The notes beneath the pieces were generated by a model. That model was not told the DNA's origin and ran no database searches. It saw only the letters and a list, made by a program, of their open reading frames with translations. From assembly GCF_010646885.2 (NCBI RefSeq), contig NZ_CP050700.1, forward strand, positions 780,001 to 844,000: a stretch of 64,000 nt of DNA, read 5' to 3'. A program made the translations under genes and the position numbers. Of this stretch, positions 53,153 to 62,680 are shown one piece after another (the stretch's first letter is position 1; every line of letters begins with the position of its first letter). The stretch comes from Desulfopila sp. IMCC35008 (GTDB taxonomy: Bacteria > Desulfobacterota > Desulfobulbia > Desulfobulbales > Desulfocapsaceae).

Positions 53153-56002
53153 ATGAAAACAGATTCTGATCGCAGTCATCTCTCAGGGGTTTATCAATAC
53201 TTTATCCGCAAAATTGAGTTAAGTGTCGATAAGAGCCGGATAATCACCGACCCGCTCAGGACACTTGCTTATGGGACCGATGCCTCCTTTTACCGTCTGG
53301 TTCCTCAGGTAGTTGTAAAAGCGGAAAATGAAGAGGAAGTTGCCCTGTTATTGCAAGTGGCCGATGAGTGCAGGGTTCCCGTTACATTCAGAGCAGCTGG
53401 GACCAGCCTTTCGGGGCAGGCTATTTCAGATTCAGTATTGATTGTGGCTGGTGCCCAATGGCAGGAAAGAAACATCCTTGATGATGGTAACAAGATAAGG
53501 CTGCAACCTGGTGTTATAGGCAAACATGCCAATAGCTGCCTTGCTCCATATGGGAAAAAAATCGGTCCCGACCCTGCCTCTATAAACGCGGCGATGATTG
53601 GTGGAATTGCTGCCAATAACGCCAGCGGTATGTGTTGTGGCACATCACAGAACAGCTATAAGACGGTTGCTTCGATGCGTATTGTCTTTCAGGACGGTAC
53701 TGTTCTCGACACCTCGGATGAGAGCAGTCGGTCTCGGTTTCGGGAAAGTCGATCGGATATTTACGAGGCGATTGATCAACTATCAAAAGAGGTGAAGGCG
53801 AACGGGGAACTGTCTGAACGCATCAGGGATAAATTTAAAATCAAGAACACCACTGGGTATAGTTTAAACAGCCTGATCGATTATGAGGACCCTATCGATA
53901 TTCTGATGCATCTGATGATCGGTTCAGAAGGCACGCTTGGTTTTATTTCGGAGATCACCTATCACACTGTTGAAGAGTATGCCGACAAGGCGAGCAGCCT
54001 GATTGTGTTTCCGGCAATTAAAGACGCCTGCATTGCCACAGAGATACTGCGTTCCCAACCGGTGGCAGCTGTTGAACTGATGGACCGGGCAGCACTTCGT
54101 TCTGTGGAGAATAAATCTGGTATGCCGGACTGGTTAAAAGATTTACCTTCGAAAGCTGCAGCCATTCTGGTGGAGACCAGAGCTGAGAATAGTACGGTTC
54201 TGGCAGAGAATATTCAGACTGTCAGTACTGCACTGGCAGGGCTGACCCTCGAGAGGCCACTTGAGTTTACCGACAAGGTAGAGGAATACACCAAACTGTG
54301 GAACATCAGGAAAGGGCTGTTTCCTGCAGTTGGCGCGGTGAGAGAGTCGGGCACGACGGTGATCATAGAGGATGTAGCCTTCCCGATTGAACATCTGGCT
54401 GAGGCTACGGTGGAACTCCAGCAGATGATGAACAAATATAACTATCACAACGGTATTATTTTTGGTCATGCCCTGGAGGGGAATCTGCACTTTGTCTTTA
54501 CCCAGGATTTCGGCTCACAGGAAGAAGTGAGCCGTTACGGCAATTTCATGCAGGATGTCTGCAACATGGTCGTCGAAAAATATGACGGATCGCTCAAGGC
54601 CGAGCACGGGACGGGGCGGAATATGGCCCCCTTTGTGGAGTATGAATGGGGTAAGGATGCTTATAAACTCATGGAGCGGATCAAGGAAATTTTTGATCCG
54701 GCGAATTTGCTCAACCCCGGTGTTATCCTCAACGCCAATCCGAAAGCACATCTTGAAAATCTTAAACCTCTTGCCTCGACCCATCCACTTGTAGATAAAT
54801 GCATAGAATGTGGATTTTGTGAGCCGGAGTGTCCGTCAAGAAACCTGACACTTTCACCACGACAGCGAATAACGGTACAGCGTGAAATTTCCAGGCTACA
54901 TGATGGTGTTGAAGATGCCCCCCTTCATGACAAGCTTGTGAAAGGGTATAAATATCATGGAGACCAGACCTGTGCCGCGGATGGTATGTGTAAGACCGCC
55001 TGCCCTGTGGAGATTAATACAGCGGATTTAACCAAGGAACTGCGCCGTCTGCGTGTGGAGAATACCTATAGGGAAAAAGTTGCCGATACTGTTGCCAATC
55101 ATTATGGCAAGGTCACATCAGCCGTTCGTCTCGGTCTGCAGGGAGTTAATCTGGTACACCGGGGTGTTGGAACCAAGGTGTTAAAAAGACTTGCAGAAGA
55201 GGCGCGGGATGTGAGTGGTGACAGACTGCCGCTATGGACGCCGGAGATGCCGAAAGGGGCTCCAAAGAGAAAATATGAAAATGTGCCCGGGCCGGAGGAC
55301 AGGACCGTGGTCTATTTCCCTAGTTGTATCTCGAGAACAATGGGGCCTGCGCAAGGTGATCCTGAACAGCGATTGCTTACAGACATTACCCAGATCGTTC
55401 TACAAAGAGCAGGTTATGGCATTATCTATCCGGAAAAAATGGAGCAACTCTGTTGTGGCGTACCGTTCCAGTCCAAGGGGGCCTTCAGCCAGGCGGATGA
55501 AAAAGCTGCTGAGCTGGAACTGGTATTGCTTCAAGCCAGTCAAAACGGTAAATACCCGGTACTCTGCGACACCAGTCCATGTCTTGCCCGTATGAGAGAA
55601 GTGATGGACTCCCGCCTCTCCATGTATGAGCCGGTGGAATTTGCCCATGATTTCATTTTGCAGTATCTCGCCATACATAAGCGAGCGGAGACGGTGGCGA
55701 TACACCCGACCTGCTCACTCAAGAAGATGGGGCTTGAGACCAAGATAATTGATCTGGCAAAGGCCTGTGTCGATGAGGTTGTGGTTCCGGAGAAAATTGG
55801 ATGTTGCGGCTTTGCCGGTGATCGTGGTTTCAGTTTCCCGGAACTGAATGAATCGGCTTTGCAGGAGTTGCGGCCGGAGGTTATGCAAAAGGGTGCGACC
55901 TCGGGGTACTCAAATAGCAGGACCTGTGAGATTGGGTTGTCGCTGCATTCCGGTATTCATTATCGATCGATTATGTATCTTGTGGAGCAGTGCAGCAGAT
56001 AA
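53153..56002 (+). CDS. FAD/Fe-S oxidoreductase, D-lactate/glycolate dehydrogenase type
   Basis: 949-aa fused enzyme for oxidising a 2-hydroxy acid and passing electrons on. FAD-binding domain about 30-250 (PQVVVKAENEEEVALLLQVA, VTFRAAGTSLSGQAISDSVL, GPDPASINAAMIGGIAANNA), substrate/FAD-oxidase C-terminal domain about 270-540 (VRESGTTVIIEDVAFPIEHL, HGTGRNMAPFVEYEWG). Two [4Fe-4S] clusters follow: CIECGFCEPECPSRN near 548 and CAADGMCKTACPVEIN near 605. The C-terminal part has two CCG-type Cys-rich motifs (CCGVPFQSKG and CCGFAGDRGF). This matches the bacterial quinone-linked D-lactate dehydrogenase family; the true substrate is unproven. It is a single gene under its own promoter. Confidence 0.93.
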   Translation: MKTDSDRSHLSGVYQYFIRKIELSVDKSRIITDPLRTLAYGTDASFYRLVPQVVVKAENEEEVALLLQVADECRVPVTFRAAGTSLSGQAISDSVLIVAGAQWQERNILDDGNKIRLQPGVIGKHANSCLAPYGKKIGPDPASINAAMIGGIAANNASGMCCGTSQNSYKTVASMRIVFQDGTVLDTSDESSRSRFRESRSDIYEAIDQLSKEVKANGELSERIRDKFKIKNTTGYSLNSLIDYEDPIDILMHLMIGSEGTLGFISEITYHTVEEYADKASSLIVFPAIKDACIATEILRSQPVAAVELMDRAALRSVENKSGMPDWLKDLPSKAAAILVETRAENSTVLAENIQTVSTALAGLTLERPLEFTDKVEEYTKLWNIRKGLFPAVGAVRESGTTVIIEDVAFPIEHLAEATVELQQMMNKYNYHNGIIFGHALEGNLHFVFTQDFGSQEEVSRYGNFMQDVCNMVVEKYDGSLKAEHGTGRNMAPFVEYEWGKDAYKLMERIKEIFDPANLLNPGVILNANPKAHLENLKPLASTHPLVDKCIECGFCEPECPSRNLTLSPRQRITVQREISRLHDGVEDAPLHDKLVKGYKYHGDQTCAADGMCKTACPVEINTADLTKELRRLRVENTYREKVADTVANHYGKVTSAVRLGLQGVNLVHRGVGTKVLKRLAEEARDVSGDRLPLWTPEMPKGAPKRKYENVPGPEDRTVVYFPSCISRTMGPAQGDPEQRLLTDITQIVLQRAGYGIIYPEKMEQLCCGVPFQSKGAFSQADEKAAELELVLLQASQNGKYPVLCDTSPCLARMREVMDSRLSMYEPVEFAHDFILQYLAIHKRAETVAIHPTCSLKKMGLETKIIDLAKACVDEVVVPEKIGCCGFAGDRGFSFPELNESALQELRPEVMQKGATSGYSNSRTCEIGLSLHSGIHYRSIMYLVEQCSR

Positions 56003-56206
56003 TTTTTAGGCTATCTTGAAAAAGGTACTCATTGGGCCAGTTTCATCGTTGCACGCAAGTTGTATTCGCAGCATATCTTGTAAATAGCTGCGGTACATTT
56101 TTGAGCGTGTCTCAAATTTGAACAAGTTTTCTTAATTATTTAGGTACCATATTGAGAGCATTGCATCTCTATGGTTTGCTATATTCCTCTTTCGGAGACC
56201 TACATT

Positions 56207-57163
56207 ATGAAAAGACTGAAGTTCAGCAATGGTGACATGATGCCGGCTTTGGGTTTGGGTACCTGGAAATCACCAGGTGGTCAGGTCTATAAAGCGGTTC
56301 TGGAAGCGTTACAATGCGGCTATCAGCATATAGATTGTGCACCGATTTACGGCAATGAACCCGAGGTCGGCAAGGCCCTGCAGGAATCATTTGATCGGGG
56401 AGTTACCAACAGGGAAGAGGTGTGGGTTACGTCAAAACTGTGGAATAATAGTCATCATCCTGAGTCTGTTGAGCCGGCTTTACAAAAGACTTTAGATGAT
56501 TTGCATCTTGACTATCTCGATCTGTTCCTGATTCACTGGCCGGTTCATTTACAGAAAGGAGTCACGTTTGCTTCAGCGCCGTCTGAGTTTATCGCTTACG
56601 GGGATTTGCCGATCGCCGAAACATGGCGAGCCATGGAGGAGCTGGTCAAGAAGGGATTATGCAAACATATCGGGGTGAGTAATTTCAGCAGGAAAAAGCT
56701 TTCGGATCTTACGCAACAGGCTCATATACAACCTGAAATGAACCAGGTTGAACTGCACCCGTATCTCCAGCAGCCAGGCATGGTTGAATTTTGTCGGGCC
56801 AATGGGATTCACCTTACAGCCTATTCCCCACTTGGCTCACCCGATCGCCCGCAGCAACTCAAGCAGCCTGACGAACCAATATTGATGCAGGATCCCGTTA
56901 TAAAAAGAATTGCCGGGAAACACCGTGCTGCAGAGGCGCAGGTCTTGATTAGTTGGGCGATGCACCGTGGCACCGCTGTTATCCCGAAATCAGTGACACC
57001 CGAACGTATCTCTGCAAACCTGAAGTCGACTGAGATAACGCTCACTCCGGAAGAGGTTGAAGAGATCAACGGGTTGAATCGAAACAGACGATATGTGTCT
57101 GGCGCCTTCTGGACTGGTGATGGCAGTCCGTATACCCAGGATAATTTATGGGACGGAGATTAA
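56207..57163 (+). CDS. Aldo/keto reductase
   Basis: 318-aa NADPH-dependent reductase of the AKR superfamily. Start ATG 56207 (MKRLKFSNGDMMPALGLGTW) has GGAG 9 nt upstream; an upstream start at 56171 is less likely. Catalytic tetrad regions: HIDCAPIYGNEPEVGKALQ (Asp/Tyr), TSKLWNNSHH (Lys), DYLDLFLIHWPVH (His). Cofactor-binding loops: MNQVELHPYLQQ, AYSPLGSPDRP and VIPKSVTPERISANLKS. Its physiological substrate is not predictable. Convergent with rarA with a 4-bp overlap of the ends. Confidence 0.93.
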   Translation: MKRLKFSNGDMMPALGLGTWKSPGGQVYKAVLEALQCGYQHIDCAPIYGNEPEVGKALQESFDRGVTNREEVWVTSKLWNNSHHPESVEPALQKTLDDLHLDYLDLFLIHWPVHLQKGVTFASAPSEFIAYGDLPIAETWRAMEELVKKGLCKHIGVSNFSRKKLSDLTQQAHIQPEMNQVELHPYLQQPGMVEFCRANGIHLTAYSPLGSPDRPQQLKQPDEPILMQDPVIKRIAGKHRAAEAQVLISWAMHRGTAVIPKSVTPERISANLKSTEITLTPEEVEEINGLNRNRRYVSGAFWTGDGSPYTQDNLWDGD

Positions 57164-58491
57164 CCCTCTTCTGAGGAATCCTGCTGCTGTTGTTTGAGTT
57201 TGTTCCACCAGTCGAGGCGCTTCTGGATCTCCCGCTCAAACCCAAAGGCAGAGGGAGTATAGTATGTTTTCTCCTTCATGGTGTCCGGGAAATATTTCTG
57301 GTAGCTGTAATTGTTTTCAAAACTATGGGAATATTTATATTCCTTGCCGTACCCCATATCTTTCATCAACTTGGTAGGGGCATTGCGGATGTGCAGTGGT
57401 ACCTTGTGATGGCCGGTTGCCATGGCATCATCCCTGGCGGCGAAGTAGGCTATCTCTGTACTGTTGCTCTTGGGAGCAGTAGCGAGGTAGACGGTAAGCT
57501 GGGTCAGGGCGGTGGAGGCTTCCGGCATACCCAGGAAGTGGACGGCATCCTTTACCGCTATGGCCTGGGTAATTGCCTGTGGGTCTGCAAGTCCGACGTC
57601 CTCGGTGGCGATACGTACTAACCGTCGTGTTATATACATCGGATCTTCGCCCGACTCGAGCATTCGTGCCAGCCAGTAGAGTGCGGCCTGGGCATCGCTG
57701 CCCCTGATCGATTTCTGGAAAGCGGAGATGAGGTTGTAATGCTCTTCTCCTCCCTTGTCGTAAAAGAGGGAACGCTGAGACAACGCCTGTTCAACATTTT
57801 CTGTGCATATCGTTGCCCCTCGACCCATCTGGCGGGCCACCATCTCAAGTGTGTTAAGGGCTTTTCGACCGTCGCCTCCGGATTTTTCGGCCAGCAGTTG
57901 CAGGCTGTCGTTATCTATTGCCAGCTCTTTCGGGATGTCCTCCAGTCCACGCTTCAGTATCTTTTTTATTGCCTCTTCGCTTAATTGCTCCAACACAAAA
58001 ACATGACAGCGGGAGAGTAAGGCGCTGATAACCTCAAAGGATGGATTTTCTGTGGTGGCGCCAATAAGTACAATGGCACCTGACTCTACATAAGGGAGAA
58101 AGGCATCCTGCTGAGATTTGTTGAAGCGGTGGATCTCATCGACAAACACCAGGGTTTTGCGGTTATCGCTGTAAAGCCGCTTTCTGGCTTGTTCCATCAG
58201 GGTTTTGACATCACCGATTTTACTGAGAACTGCACTCAATGCTGCAAACGCATGCTCGGTGGTCTGTTCAATGAGGCGTGCAATGGTCGTTTTGCCTGTA
58301 CCAGGCGGGCCCCAGAGTATGAAGGAGCTGTACTCGTCGCTGCTGATCATCGACTCCAGTATGGATCCCGGTTCCAGTAGTTTATCCTGTCCTACAATCC
58401 CGTCTATCTGTGCCGGACGGGCCCGTTCGGCAAGAGGGATATCCAGGGGTTTATTCATCGAATCGTGAAAAGAGAGTTGTTTGGAAGACAT
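57160..58491 (-). CDS. rarA: Replication-associated recombination protein A (RarA/MgsA)
   Basis: 443-aa AAA+ ATPase of the RarA/WRNIP1 family that acts at stalled replication forks. Walker A GPPGTGKTTIARLI near residue 60, Walker B TLVFVDEIHRFNKSQQDAF near 110, sensor 1 IGATTENPSFEV, and RarA-specific C-terminal segments: SQRSLFYDKGGEEHYNLISA, SIRGSDAQAALYWLARMLES, EDVGLADPQAI and MATGHHKVPLHIRNAPTKLM. Full length. No gene continues directly from it. Confidence 0.96.
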   Translation of the reverse strand: MSSKQLSFHDSMNKPLDIPLAERARPAQIDGIVGQDKLLEPGSILESMISSDEYSSFILWGPPGTGKTTIARLIEQTTEHAFAALSAVLSKIGDVKTLMEQARKRLYSDNRKTLVFVDEIHRFNKSQQDAFLPYVESGAIVLIGATTENPSFEVISALLSRCHVFVLEQLSEEAIKKILKRGLEDIPKELAIDNDSLQLLAEKSGGDGRKALNTLEMVARQMGRGATICTENVEQALSQRSLFYDKGGEEHYNLISAFQKSIRGSDAQAALYWLARMLESGEDPMYITRRLVRIATEDVGLADPQAITQAIAVKDAVHFLGMPEASTALTQLTVYLATAPKSNSTEIAYFAARDDAMATGHHKVPLHIRNAPTKLMKDMGYGKEYKYSHSFENNYSYQKYFPDTMKEKTYYTPSAFGFEREIQKRLDWWNKLKQQQQDSSEEG

Positions 58492-59141
58492 AGCGTGTAT
58501 TCAAAAAAGGGAACTGGGTTTTGGTGACCAGCAAGATACCATGTTCATGTATATTCTTCCTCGATTTCTTTTACCCTTGTGTTGGTAAATATTACCATGA
58601 CCTGTATCCGATTCCAGTCACCTTTGCGTGAGGACAATTTCATCTATGTATCGACGTCTGTTTTTTTCTGTAATCATCGTTATATCGACAAGTACCAGCC
58701 CGTCGACACAGTCGTTGAGGGCCGTGTCAATGTTGCAACCGAGGAAGACGACACCATCGGGCCCGCACAACTCGGAATACTGTGTAGGAAGTGGAGGGAC
58801 CGAGGTCCTTATAGTATGCGACAATCTTTCAAGGTTTTTGATATTTGGGGGGTAATGATTTCCAGAAAACTCGCTGGCCAGTTCGGGGAGAGGTCGGACA
58901 AAAACAAATGAGTTTTGTGAGCAGGAAAATTTCGAATAAGGGCTGAAATAAAGCTTGTTGATAAGTATCAGCGAGTTCTCTCGCGGCCTGGGGCAAGGCG
59001 TTACTGATACTGGCCGGACCGAACAGCTAACAAAAACCTGTATGGATTTGCCGTTCTGAAAGGGAGTAAGGAAGCAAAGAGGCTGGCTAGAAAATACCCG
59101 GCCTTTTTGCTTCCTGTAGATGCTTTATGTACCATCTTTTG
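58492..59141. other. Gene-free stretch between rarA and the dodecaheme cytochrome gene
   Basis: About 650 bp in which I cannot fix a gene. Both strands are open for long distances around 58580-58910, including a 110-codon plus-strand frame (58579-58911) and a minus-strand frame that stays open from beyond 58960 to 58618, but neither has a good start, ribosome binding site or known domain. Near the right end is the inverted repeat GGAAGCAAAGAGGC (59070-59083) and GCCTTTTTGCTTCC (59101-59114), just after the cytochrome gene's stop; it may end that transcript although no U run follows. Confidence 0.5.
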
Positions 59142-60890
59142 TCAGAACGTATGGCAGTCTGTGCAGGCTATGTCTTCTTCAAGGTGTTCCAGGTGGGAAT
59201 CGTCTTCCCATTCCTGATTGTCGTGGCACTTGGTACAAAGGGTATACAGATCTGTTTTTAAGCCGGTAGGTTCTCCTGTATGGCAGCTTGAACAGGTAAG
59301 ATCCTCTCTATGTTCTTTATGCATTGCCCTCCATGACATATTCTCAGGTTCGTGACAAAGTGTACATGCCAACACACTGGCCGGGAGTTCATGATAGCCG
59401 AGCTCGGTAAACGGCAACATTCCGCTTCCGTCGGGAGTATGGCCTGAATTATCATGACACTCGTGACAGCGTGGAGCATGTTCGCGGGGGTCGACTCCGT
59501 GAGTTATCAACATTTCGGCATCTGCATTGATGATGCTGTAACTGCCTTCGAGTCCCTTGTCGAGCATACCCTTGGTCACTGCCTCATCGAATATGCCTGT
59601 CATGAACATCCACATTATTGAAGGAGCGATGATCTGTTCGCTGTCATCATGCAGGGCGATGTTCGTGTAGTGCCTCTTGATAGGGACGATGGATGACTGG
59701 CCGTCAAATGGTTGGCCATTTGCGTAAGCCATATGGTATATACCGAAATCGCCGGGTTCTATTATATCGCCAACATTGTAAACATAGGATGTTCCGTCAA
59801 ACCAGACGTATTCAGGTGAGACATTTAACTCCTTGATTTCAAATCCTACCCAGCCCCCCTGACCGTAACAGAAGGCACCGTTCCATGTTGGCTGCAGCCA
59901 ATTCCGTGACATTTCTGTTTCTCCGCCCTTGCCGAATTGGCGGATGTGGCAGACCTGGCAGCTCACTTGCCCGGCTGCATGACGATTATAGTCATCGTTA
60001 TTATGGGGAGCATTCTCATGACATTTTTGACAGGTTGGTTTTTCGGCCTCTGTTTGTCGGAGGTCGATACCGCGTCCGCCAATTTTATGGTGATTGCCTT
60101 CGTGGCAACTCACACAGTGAAGGTCTGCTCCGTCAATTGAGAGATGGATGTCTTCGTCTGCACTTGGATTTACAGAACTCCAACCCATATCGCCACGTTT
60201 GGTCCAGTCTCCTCCTCCAGCAGCTGCATGGCAACGGAGACAGGTGTATCGAGTCGGCATATGGACATTTTGGGCAACTTCCGCCATGGTAATGCCTGCG
60301 GGCATATTCTCGAAATCGGGCTCAGATATATAATTACCCTCCTCATCTTTAAGACCAAAGAGATAGGTTACCTCCTCGTTTTTAAAGTTTGTTACGGTAA
60401 TTGTATTATTCGGGTCAAGGAGGAGTTTGCGTCTGTAAATATCGCTGTGGCACATCAGGCAGTCAACGTCTTCTACTGTTGGATCATCCGGAGCATTGCC
60501 ATCCAGACGAACATGGCAGGAGAAACAGGTATTTCGAGAGGACATGGCATAGGTACAGAAGGTGTTGATTCCCCTGTTGGCTTTACCGAGATCTTCCCCA
60601 TCTGTGTTTATCAGATCTGGAGTAGGCCCGTTCCACTGCATGTGCACAGAGTGGAGTGCATGTTGCGCTTCATCCCTGTGGCACCTGATGCAGGTCAATG
60701 GGCCTTCGTAGACAGTTATCCCGAGATGTTCCTCAATAACATCGTCAGAATCGTTGCCATTTCTCCATTGGTGGCCCTGATCCGAATCACGATCATTTTC
60801 CAACGTGAAGGTCTTTTTTGCGTGTGCAGTAACTGAATTGAGAGGTCCAACAAGCAAGCAACAGATAATTGCCAGGGCTATCCGTTTCAT
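59142..60890 (-). CDS. Periplasmic dodecaheme cytochrome c, tetrathionate-reductase (OTR)-like
   Basis: Exported multiheme cytochrome, about 582 aa. A signal peptide (MKRIALAIICCLLVGPLNSV, cleavage near AHA) leads to twelve CXXCH haem-binding motifs: CIRCH, CFSCH, CLMCH, CLRCH, CVSCH, CQKCH, CQVCH, CHECH, CTLCH, CSSCH, CTKCH and CTDCH. The region from CLRCHAAAGGGDWTKRGD to DIHLSIDGADLHCVSC and GNHHKIGGR recalls the octaheme tetrathionate reductase family, but here four more haems are present, clustered at the C-terminus. ATG 60890 is chosen because AGAGG lies 7 nt upstream; ATG 60896 is the other option. A respiratory or electron-transfer role is likely; its partner is unknown. Confidence 0.88.
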   Translation of the reverse strand: MKRIALAIICCLLVGPLNSVTAHAKKTFTLENDRDSDQGHQWRNGNDSDDVIEEHLGITVYEGPLTCIRCHRDEAQHALHSVHMQWNGPTPDLINTDGEDLGKANRGINTFCTYAMSSRNTCFSCHVRLDGNAPDDPTVEDVDCLMCHSDIYRRKLLLDPNNTITVTNFKNEEVTYLFGLKDEEGNYISEPDFENMPAGITMAEVAQNVHMPTRYTCLRCHAAAGGGDWTKRGDMGWSSVNPSADEDIHLSIDGADLHCVSCHEGNHHKIGGRGIDLRQTEAEKPTCQKCHENAPHNNDDYNRHAAGQVSCQVCHIRQFGKGGETEMSRNWLQPTWNGAFCYGQGGWVGFEIKELNVSPEYVWFDGTSYVYNVGDIIEPGDFGIYHMAYANGQPFDGQSSIVPIKRHYTNIALHDDSEQIIAPSIMWMFMTGIFDEAVTKGMLDKGLEGSYSIINADAEMLITHGVDPREHAPRCHECHDNSGHTPDGSGMLPFTELGYHELPASVLACTLCHEPENMSWRAMHKEHREDLTCSSCHTGEPTGLKTDLYTLCTKCHDNQEWEDDSHLEHLEEDIACTDCHTF

Positions 60891-61390
60891 ATCCATACCT
60901 CTAAAATGATAAAGCTTTAACTGTGGTGGATACCGGTTACTGATCGTGAAATAGCTGAATAATCGTATATATGTACATAGACGATTTCAGGTGCTATAAG
61001 TTACAGCTTGCAAAGAATAAAAATACCGTGACAGGTGAATCAGATTCTTGAAAGGGGAAAACTACCTGGGAGGGTAGGCGACATACCTATATGTGGAGGT
61101 TAAGTAACTGTAAATATATAATTTATTATAGTGAATGAAATGTTGCAGATGAACAAGAAATGCAGAGAATTATATTTGTGGAATCGGACGATTCCAGGTC
61201 GAGTTGTCGGGTCAAGTATGGTAATAGGCTTAGACGCTTTTCCAGCGGGATACAAAAAGCCTATATTGGAAATATACTGTCAAAAATACTGTCTTCTTTT
61301 CTTGGTAGAAATATTTCCAGCTTTAACCTTGCTCAGCATTTTATTCTACCCATCAAGTTGATGTTTTTTATACTGTGCATGTCCATTCCT
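60891..61390. other. AT-rich gap between the cytochrome and adhesin genes
   Basis: 500 bp, distinctly AT-rich, between two minus-strand genes. A plus-strand frame (61160-61453) runs into the end of the adhesin gene and has a poor ribosome binding site, so I do not call it. No strong terminator was found for the adhesin transcript. The promoter of the cytochrome gene must lie here. Confidence 0.45.
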
Positions 61391-62647
61391 TTAAAACGAC
61401 CAACCGACACCGACACTGGCCAGTATCTCATCTCCAGCATAAGAAAAACCTGAGCTGAGGAACATCGAATCATTAAAAAGCATACTTTGCAGTCGATGTG
61501 CTATAGACAGCCCAATGGCAGACTCTCCTTCGAAATTTGCCAATCCAACATTGATTGTTGTTCTCCCTGGAGCTGAAGGGGTCATAGGTATTAAACTTGC
61601 GACAGCAGCAATCCCTGCAAATGTATCTTCTATCTCGTTGTATAGTTGATTTATACTTGCGCTATTCTGTTGAATCGCAGCAGTATTGTCAGCAATAAAT
61701 GTTCGGTTTTGTTTAATGTCCTTCTTATTTCTAGACACTCTGCTAGATACTTGGCCGAGTTGATGATGATTAACCGCATCAGTAGCATTTATTCCATCAG
61801 CCACGTTGGTTATCTTTCTTTCACTGCCGGGAGACCCCACTGAAACAGTATTTGGCTCTGAGGCGACAGAGTCCTTTCCAAGGGCAACACTGTTGGATGC
61901 ACCTGCTTTCACCGTAGAGTTCTGGCCTATAGCTGTTCCACCATTAGCATTTGCAGCAACTGCCGAATTTGCACCTACAGCTACACTGTCAGGTGAGTCT
62001 ATCCTTGAATATGCACCTATAGCGGTACTGTTATCTGCTGTAACAGTAGATTTATAGCCGACTGCTGTATCAAATGAATGTGCAATTGCGCCTTCACCGA
62101 GAGCTGTAGATCCAGTGCCATTTGCACTTGCTTGGTTTGTCCCTGATGTTGAAATCCACGATATTGTGGCTGGTGCAATTGCAAGTCCCTTGACATAACT
62201 ATAGGGAACAGCATCAGTAAGATTTACTGGACTGGCAACATTAGTAATGCGTCCTGTTCCGGATGGAGTCAGGTATAAGTTACCTTGGCTACCAATTACT
62301 AGACTCTCAGCAGGCGCTCCAGAATCAATTCGGAATACTTGTTTCCCAGCATTTGCGTCTTCGATTGCAATATAGTTGTCTGTACCAGTACCATCAGGAT
62401 CATTAATAATTATTTTCCAGTCGTTGGTCGGAAAGCCGCCAGCAGCGCTTGTGTCAGTAAATTCCAACTGTAGAATATTACCTTTTAGCAGTAATGTTGC
62501 TTCGCCAAAATCTTCACCATCAATGCAGTTGGTCCCAATACATGCGGATTGGGTTACAATTAAATCGTCAGGAATGACCTGGTCTGCAAAACACTGTGTC
62601 CCTAACGGCAAAGCAAGTAATAAGGTTGGTATCATGATTTTTTTCAT
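61391..62647 (-). CDS. YadA-like trimeric autotransporter adhesin (first of a tandem pair)
   Basis: 418-aa surface protein. Signal peptide MKKIMIPTLLLALPLGTQCF (cleavage near FA-DQ). An N-terminal domain (about 40-150) is followed by YadA head repeats, about 170-285, where AxG/ALG units recur about every 14 residues: STALGEGAIAHSFDTAVGYK, STAIGAYSRIDSPDSVAVGA, GGTAIGQNSTVKAGASNSVA. Then comes the neck (VSVGSPGSERKITNVADGIN), a short stalk of coiled coil (NHHQLGQVSSRVSRNKKDIK) and a four-strand membrane anchor ending GVGWSF. The terminal Phe suits BAM-dependent insertion. ATG 62647 has GGAAA upstream. 33 bp separate it from the upstream paralogue. Confidence 0.88.
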   Translation of the reverse strand: MKKIMIPTLLLALPLGTQCFADQVIPDDLIVTQSACIGTNCIDGEDFGEATLLLKGNILQLEFTDTSAAGGFPTNDWKIIINDPDGTGTDNYIAIEDANAGKQVFRIDSGAPAESLVIGSQGNLYLTPSGTGRITNVASPVNLTDAVPYSYVKGLAIAPATISWISTSGTNQASANGTGSTALGEGAIAHSFDTAVGYKSTVTADNSTAIGAYSRIDSPDSVAVGANSAVAANANGGTAIGQNSTVKAGASNSVALGKDSVASEPNTVSVGSPGSERKITNVADGINATDAVNHHQLGQVSSRVSRNKKDIKQNRTFIADNTAAIQQNSASINQLYNEIEDTFAGIAAVASLIPMTPSAPGRTTINVGLANFEGESAIGLSIAHRLQSMLFNDSMFLSSGFSYAGDEILASVGVGWSF

Positions 62648-62680
62648 TATGATTTCCTTTTATGCCAGTATCTTTAAAAC

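Noticed and set aside
61160..61453. 98-codon plus-strand frame in the gap before the adhesin genes.
   Set aside because: Poor ribosome binding site, no domain, and it runs antisense into the adhesin anchor sequence.
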